From NCBI GenBank assembly GCA_024305405.1, contig JAKNDB010000039.1, positions 1 through 26,415 of the forward strand: DNA of 26,415 nt, read 5' to 3'. Position numbers and translations under genes: made by a program. Source of the DNA: Dirofilaria immitis (taxonomy: Eukaryota; Nematoda; Chromadorea; Rhabditida; Onchocercidae). Of this stretch, positions 20,615-26,415 are shown in pieces; the stretch's first letter is position 1, and every line of letters begins with the position of its first letter. The notes beneath the pieces were generated by a model. That model worked only from the letters and a program-made list of their open reading frames with translations, was not told the DNA's origin and did not search any database.

Positions 20615-21375
20615 CACATTCTACATATATTAATAAAATTCCAAGCTGTCCAAAATGAATCAAGTCTAGATTGATACGAAAAGCTTAGATAATATTGCAG
20701 AGTATACATTGCAATCCATGTAGATAATTTTAATTAAACGCGATACTGACCTATCAATACAGAAAATGAGTATGAAAAATACTTGTATAATGGTACTAAC
20801 GCATGTCTGAAATATTTTCTATCAAAAACTATTAGATATTACGGGATACATTTATGGCAAAATTAATGAAACAAATGTGAACTTTAACGTCGGATAAAAA
20901 AAATATCGTATTCCTTTCGTTTACAATTTCTATTGTTTCAATAATTTTCGTTAGAAATATTATTGAAAATCTTAAATTCGTGATCACGAGGTTTTTTAAA
21001 TTTAATATTATTTATTTGAAAAATATGATTTCATGTCCCAAATCTTTGGTGCATTCTGTTAGCGCCATGACGCTTTTTATTCTACAATTATATTTAATGC
21101 GAATTAAGAAATGATGCTGATGCTAACCAAATCTCTTATCAAATTCAATATGTACAAATTACACAACACATACGAGCTACGATGAAATATTAAATCACTG
21201 AAAGGATAGATTTCAGCAATTTTGTTTTTTCGAGACTTCGATGCAAATCGAAACGATGTTGATGAGAAAGTGTTTGATAAAAAAATTTTACATAGCTTGG
21301 AACGCAAAATTGAAACATGTAAGCAATGCAATAAAAAGCAACGACATTAGAGATAATGGAAATTGTCGCTAAAAT
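20615..21375 (-). pseudogene. Receptor copy B, right: 3' half of an Srx-type gene
   Basis: Mirror of 8140-8905 with the same truncation and the same frame breaks, so B was already a pseudogene before the palindrome formed. It provides an outside reference for gene A: its intron before exon 7 retains sequence that the two A copies have each lost in part. Confidence 0.75.
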
Positions 21376-21704
21376 CGCGAGAATTCCTTACACGGAAAAA
21401 GAGGAACCTCAGCACTAAAGCTATCAATAGAGGATATAATTTCAACGAGGCGGTTGGACATGTACATCGGGCGTTATTCAATCTCCTTTCTCCTTTAAGT
21501 TATGTTGTCGTCATTAAAGATTATCTGACTGATATCATTGAATTTGCATTACTGATCTTATCATTGATGTATCATCAAATTAATCGTAATAAAAGTTTAA
21601 TTACTCAATTTGAGGTTTTACCACTGAAAACAGAAAGAGTTCTCAAAATTTTAATACGATTAAATAAGATCGGCGAAAAGGGCAATGATAATATTAATGC
21701 TTAA
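21357..21704 (+). CDS. Unrecognised open frame C, right copy
   Basis: An open frame of about 115 residues, open right after a TAA at 21354, with no early ATG. It matches the left copy, but past TQFEVLPLK it continues as TERVLKILIRLNKIGEKG because an A-run is one shorter. A hydrophobic stretch lies around residues 60-80 (IIEFALLILSLMYHQ). It follows copy B's breakpoint directly. It could be an internal exon of a nematode membrane receptor; I cannot name a family. Confidence 0.35.
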   Translation, partial: WKLSLKSREFLTRKKRNLSTKAINRGYNFNEAVGHVHRALFNLLSPLSYVVVIKDYLTDIIEFALLILSLMYHQINRNKSLITQFEVLPLKTERVLKILIRLNKIGEKGNDNINA

Positions 21705-23140
21705 AACAAGACATATAGGAATTGTTAACAATTAAATTTAGTTAATTGCTTGGATTGATATACACATAGAAAGTATATTATCGTGTTTTAAACATTTTTG
21801 TCTCAATAGTCTTTTTAATCTTTCGCGATCTTATTCAACAATTATCAAAAAAACAAAATATTGGAAATAATCCAACGATGAGAACCACGAAAATTTCCCA
21901 TAACCACTATATTTTTATATTGCGAAAATCGAAAAGATATTAACACACAAATTTCATTTATCGAATTCAAAGTGATTAAAATTAAAATACTTTTCCAAAT
22001 GCTGTTATGCGTTTGAGACGAATTCTTGTATAAAAAAATCAGAATGTTAAATGTTTTTAAATCATTTCCTTTAAGGATCTGAGCGACGTTAGATATGTCT
22101 TTAAAAGGGACATTGAAAACATTTTATATAATAATATGAAATTTTCAGCTTTTAATTTTTCAAAATGATATTATAATGTTTTATTGTTTATGCAAAATTT
22201 CTGATTCAGCCAGTTGCTATGATGTTTGATCTAACAACATGTGCTTCCTTTTTAGACGCCTTCTTCGTTCCTTGTCATCGATAAAATATACCATTCGAAA
22301 TTTCATAACTTCCAATATATTTGAGCAAAAAGATTCGATCAACTTAAATGCAGATAGAGAAAAGTAATATATAATTATTTTGATAAGCAAAAACTACTAG
22401 AAGCATTTTAAAATATGACGGATTTTTCATTCATTTATCACTTTAGAAATAAAATGAATACTGAATTAATGCTATCACTGCTTGAAAAAATAAGAGAAAA
22501 TATCAATTGCTTAGAAATATTCAATATTACGTTTCGTGATATATTCGTACAAGTATTCGAAACGGTGATATATTTTCCTTATCTTGTAAATTAAAATGAA
22601 GTATTTAGAAATCGTTTCCAAGATAGTGTAAAAAATTAAAATCTTTTCAACTTAAGGAAGCCAAAAACTATCGTTATTATTCAATTTCTTGTAATCAAGT
22701 CTGCCAACTGCAGAATCTAAAGTCAATTTAAATTTATTCGAACTTTTGATGGAAATAATATTATCAAAAATGACGAAAATATCGCAAAATTACTTTTTAT
22801 CTAAAGTAAAGCGGAAAGTTTTTCATAATTACATTTCAGCCTCTGAATACAAATCGGAAATAATTATTCTTTCATTTGTCGGCATTTACTATTTTAATTT
22901 CTTTTCTTAAGTGTAATTATTTTCAGAAGTCAATTTATATCACTGTCCATTAGCATATGATTTCATGTTTTAGTAGGAAAAAGAAGTTTCAACAATATTT
23001 AAATTATCATCCCAAAAATATTCTTATTCTCAGCATATTTCTTATGAAACTGAGCTAACTTTAGATTTTATCAAGCAAAAGTTGCATTCATTGCTCTTTC
23101 ATATTCTTCTATATATTCAAATGTATTTTTATGATAAAAT
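21705..23140. other. Stretch between C and gene A, right arm
   Basis: No complete gene. A 35-codon frame at 22177-22284 (CFIVYAKFLIQPVAMMFD and on) looks like a membrane-receptor exon but has no clean splice borders. The left arm keeps the first part and then shifts frame at a T-run (six T against five). The region near 22785-22850 replaces about 65 bases found in the left arm. Confidence 0.45.
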
Positions 23141-23150
23141 ATAATTTCAG
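23141..23150 (+). promoter_or_regulatory. Possible trans-splice acceptor upstream of gene A, right
   Basis: ATAATTTCAG, 61 bases before the proposed ATG at 23212; mirror of 6317-6326. Confidence 0.3.
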
Positions 23151-23211
23151 GTAATTACTGATGGTAAATTAAATTTGAGATACATTTCATTCTTATATCT
23201 AACAAAAAACA

Positions 23212-25140
23212 ATGCAAAATGATACGCAAAAGCCGCTCGATTCTGATGTCATTACCTATGCATTTGCCGTACCGGTATTATTTGAATATATTTAATTTCA
23301 CAAACAAATCTCATTGCTGTTGTTCAGTAAAGAATTCAGAAATTTTTAAGTCTATTCAATTTTTAGTTTTCTTTTCTATTGTAAAGTATGTCTTGGAATT
23401 TCAAATCTTTTCTCGATAAATAAATTGCTTTATTTTTCTCCTTTATATAAAATTTATTCCGCCTCGAATAATTGGTCATGAGAAAGAATTAATTCGAAAT
23501 TTTTCCATTTCAGCTTGGTTTCTTGGATTACTTACATATGGATTATCTCTATATCTCATTCATAAATCACCGCGGTATCATAATGTATTTGGAATTCTGT
23601 GTACCACCTGTGCCTTATTCCACATACAAACTGTTAGCGCTCTACTTCTTTGGACACTTGTCAGAATTACTGTGTAAGTCATTACTGCATTCTCACTTAT
23701 CCATTTAAATAATAATGTGTAGTAATTTTCCAGAGACGAAACTGCTTAGAATTATCAGGTATCAGTAGTAAATTTTCTATTAAAAGAATAATATTATTTT
23801 CTGCTCGGTATTCATAGTTGATAGGCAATTATTGATATCTTAATAAGTTCAAGTGAATTTTTCAATAACATGGTGAATATTGACTCAGTAAATTCTTTCG
23901 ACTTAATTTATTTCTTCCATTTACGACGCTTCTTATTTATTATTCATATAATAAGTCGCATCGAATTAATTAGGCAAATGGGACTAACATCATTTCCGTG
24001 GCTTATTTTCTCACGAATAACAGCTCCATTTGCTAATTCGACGATATTTGCTATTGTTTGGATGCAATTCGTTCTTGCTATAAATCGCCTTTCGGCAATT
24101 TCATATCCAATAGCATATAAACATATCTTCAGTACGAGAAATGCTTGGATAACAGTCGTCTCTTTATGGTTGATCAGTATGCTAATCACTGCTATTTATT
24201 ACAACGGTATTAGAATTGAATTGTGATATAGTGTTTTCTATTTTTACCCATATCTTCATACTGGATTCTATCCAAATTAGAAATTCCTGAAATATTAAAT
24301 TTTAATTGCAGTTGAATGTACACGTTACGTCGAAGCAGATATTTATTCATGGTCAACACTCTTTGGACCATGCGATCATTATTTCATCGCTTATATTGCT
24401 TCATCGCTCTCCGATGGCATTATCATTGCCGCTGTTATTGTCGATGCCGTTGCTTTTTATCGTATTGTCACCTATTTGAAAGTATATTTCAATTTTGAAT
24501 CTAAGTTGCGTGCACTTTTTGGTTGAAACACAGCAGTTTGGACTTTTGATGAACTTCGCTTCAGTTTGTTTCGAAGTTTGGGAATCATTGTAGCTCTTAC
24601 CTGCTCACATAATTTGCGCATATTTGATTTGATAAGAGATTTGGTCAGCATCAGCATCATTTCTCAATTTGCATCAAATATAATTGCAGAAAAAAACGTC
24701 AGGGCGCTAATAGAACGCAGCAAAGATTGGGACATGAAATCTTATTTTTCAAAGAGGTAATATTAATTAAAAATTCGATCATAAATCTGAAGTTTTTAAT
24801 ATTAATTCTTGCGAAAATTATTGGAAAACGTCAACATCAATAGAAACTGTAAAAAAACATATGATATATTCTTTATTCGACTTTAAATTTCATATTGTAT
24901 TTCGCAATGTTTAATAATTTTTGATAGAAAATATTTCAGACCTGCGTCAGTACTGTTATACAGGTATTTTCCGCGATTATTTTCCGAATTGATGTACCAG
25001 TATCGAGGTTGACTAAAGTTACATATACATGGCTTATGATGCATACATTGGATGGGTATGTGCTGATTATACACTGTTGTTTAGGTTTTTTCATATCAAA
25101 GTTTGATTCATTCCTGGACTGTTTGAAATTTTATTATTGA
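23212..25140 (+). pseudogene. Srx-type chemoreceptor gene A, right copy (frame-broken)
   Basis: Exons: 23212-23274 (MQNDTQKPLDSDVITYAFAV), 23514-23673, 23734-23758, 23889-24206, 24312-24481, 24690-24756 and 24940-25140. Exons 4, 5 and 7 are intact here. Exon 4 carries NRLSAISYPIAYKHIFSTRN. Exon 5 restores the conserved Cys (ECTRYVEADIYSW). Exon 7 runs 66 codons from TCVSTVIQVF through WLMMHTLDG to a stop after KFYY. Exon 2 lacks one C (TTTCTTGG for TTTCCTTGG), exon 3 lacks one A, and exon 6 lacks GA after its A7 run, giving an early stop. These are not the sites broken on the left. Predicted role as for the left copy; most likely a pseudogene unless the indels are assembly errors. Confidence 0.8.
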
Positions 25141-25760
25141 GTATTTCTCGAAACGAAGATAACTTCCTCGGGCAATACAAAATATAATAATCTAATTGAA
25201 ATTCAGTTTATCATTCATATTCTTCAATCGTCATTTGCTGAAGAAACAAAATATAGTGGGCGTTCGTACGAACACAGTAGACTTACGTTCAAAAACGACA
25301 AGAAATGATTTGAATACAGCGATGATATGTACAACAGCAAATATTCAGTAAATATCGCTGTAACGAAGAGAAGTGTGAATGTAATCGGTAATAATATAAA
25401 CTAATGGCTTTTTAAAAATTGTGATAAAAACGTTGTTACAATTTATAATTCGACGTCTCATTATATTATAGTATAATTTAATGGTATAATATAATCATCT
25501 ATTCTTAAATGAAAGTTATGAAAAAGCTAAAAATAACTGAAAACTACTAGAAAGATAGCATCTGCTTTGCAATTATTCTTTAGGAATATCGCAAATTGTT
25601 CGAATTAAGATAAATTAAGCGCTGCACTTAATAGTGTACTTCCAATAGTTCCAAAGGCAGATCGAAAGTGAAATAAGCCAATCAAGCGAATGTAATAATG
25701 AATTCTTATTGCTCCATTTGATTGACCTTTTCTATATTGTGCTACTTATAGAATTGCTAG
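25141..25760. other. 3' flank of gene A, right arm
   Basis: Mirror of 3716-4330; no gene. It carries GTTCGTACGAAC near 25261, where the left arm has GTTCGTAACGAAC, and an AT-rich near-palindrome around 25462-25495. Confidence 0.5.
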
Positions 25761-25982
25761 TTTGACCTAACATTTTAATTTTTATTTACCAGTTTTTCGG
25801 TTTCTTTTTTGCTAATTTCGTCATGCATATATTTTATTTTCAAATAGTTAGTGATGATTGTTTACCTTGTAAATAAAAGAAGCCAATCCGTTAAATATTT
25901 TTATCGATTAATTAGAATTAATTGATATTGTTTTGCTCAATTCCTTCATTTGGCAGTTACTTAAGTCAAAAAAATTTACATC
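25761..25982 (-). repeat. Third occurrence of the 2.1/3.5 kb direct-repeat flank
   Basis: Inverted mirror of 3494-3715, also lacking the membrane-protein fragment. Confidence 0.65.
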
Positions 25983-26415
25983 GTAATTTTATAATCTTTG
26001 AGTCGGATATCAAAATGATTTTTTAAAGTCAACATATATGGCAACTTCGATGCAACAACTTTTTTTTTACTTTGCTTTTAATGATGAATTGTCTTATCTT
26101 GATCATTAATTTTAATTTCGTTAGCATATTATTCAAACTATCGTAAATGTATTGTACTGCTTTGTATGTAAGTGAAATGGAACGAATGCTGTAATTAATT
26201 TTAATTCAAATAGAATAATTATTTATAGAATAATCTCTCGAAATACATCATTCACATTTTACAGTGAAAGGTAAATTTTATTAATGAAATCTTTTCCGAT
26301 ATCTTCGAAAACAAAACTTTTATAATATCTGGATTCCGATGAATAATTAATTCCTTGCTAGTTTAATGGTTACTATCCATTCTTCAATTATAATGTTAAA
26401 ATCTGATAGTATGTG
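25983..26415. other. Gene-free right edge
   Basis: Mirror of 3061-3493; no gene. The palindrome arm continues to the last base. Confidence 0.5.

Larger units (their letters stand above)
15142..26415 (-). repeat. Right arm of giant inverted repeat
   Basis: Reverse complement of 3061-14374, described there. The arm is cut by the window end. It has its own one- and two-base indels, a shorter piece near 22785-22850, and a differently deleted intron before receptor exon 7. Confidence 0.95.

Noticed and set aside
24472..24660. Minus-strand frame opposite intron 5 of gene A
   Set aside because: It is antisense to a well-supported intron and exon border; its left-arm counterpart is likewise a shadow.
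3061..26415. Palindrome as a sequencing fold-back (chimeric read) artefact
   Set aside because: The arms differ by substitutions, independent intron deletions and a length replacement near 22785-22850, and they are separated by a structured spacer. A fold-back would give nearly identical arms and usually almost no spacer. Residual small-indel errors remain possible.
3061..26415. Palindrome as a giant DNA transposon with long terminal inverted repeats
   Set aside because: The spacer and the arms encode no recognisable transposase, integrase or polymerase, and the outer ends are not in the window to test for a target duplication.
1..26415. tRNA, rRNA, CRISPR array or telomere repeats
   Set aside because: No cloverleaf-like GGTTCGANTCC box, rRNA core sequence, spaced direct repeats or TTAGGC arrays were seen on either strand by reading.

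Overview
The window looks like nuclear DNA of a nematode, seen as an AT-rich genome with short introns. Introns carry GT donors (GTAAGT, GTATAT, GTAATA) and worm-type acceptors (TTTCAG, TTTGCAG). The clearest gene is a seven-exon, seven-transmembrane receptor of the nematode Srx chemoreceptor type. No rRNA, tRNA, CRISPR array, recognisable transposase or telomere repeat was seen. The species cannot be named from this sequence.

The dominating structure is a giant inverted repeat. The left arm (3061-14374) is repeated in reverse complement as the right arm (15142-26415) around a spacer of about 767 bases. The right arm runs off the window edge, so the outer end is not seen. Reading inward, each arm holds: A, an Srx-type receptor gene; C, an unrecognised open reading frame; B, a divergent 3' half-copy of the receptor gene; unit Z2/Y2; a small reading frame D; and unit Z1/Y1. 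Z is a small one-membrane-segment reading frame. Y is a two-exon gene for a small protein with a signal peptide. Z and Y point at each other, and the pair occurs twice in tandem in each arm. The window therefore holds two A, four receptor 3' ends, four Z and four Y.

The arms are near identical close to the centre but differ by many one- or two-base indels, several length differences and one strongly diverged patch in the last receptor exon. Frame breaks usually fall in only one arm, often in homopolymers. Y1 is intact only on the left, Z1 and D only on the right, and the receptor is broken at different places in each copy. Either both arms are decaying, or the palindrome was hard to polish during assembly.

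The left flank (1-3060) lies outside the visible palindrome. It holds a third, diverged copy of the palindrome core (645-1390) and a fragment of another multi-pass membrane protein (2141-2747). That fragment sits between short repeats whose second copy, in the arm, lacks the gene. The spacer carries an insertion-like segment of about 530 bases flanked by TGTCA. The layout suggests repeated duplication and inversion of a chemoreceptor region. No pathway links the genes beyond this shared history.
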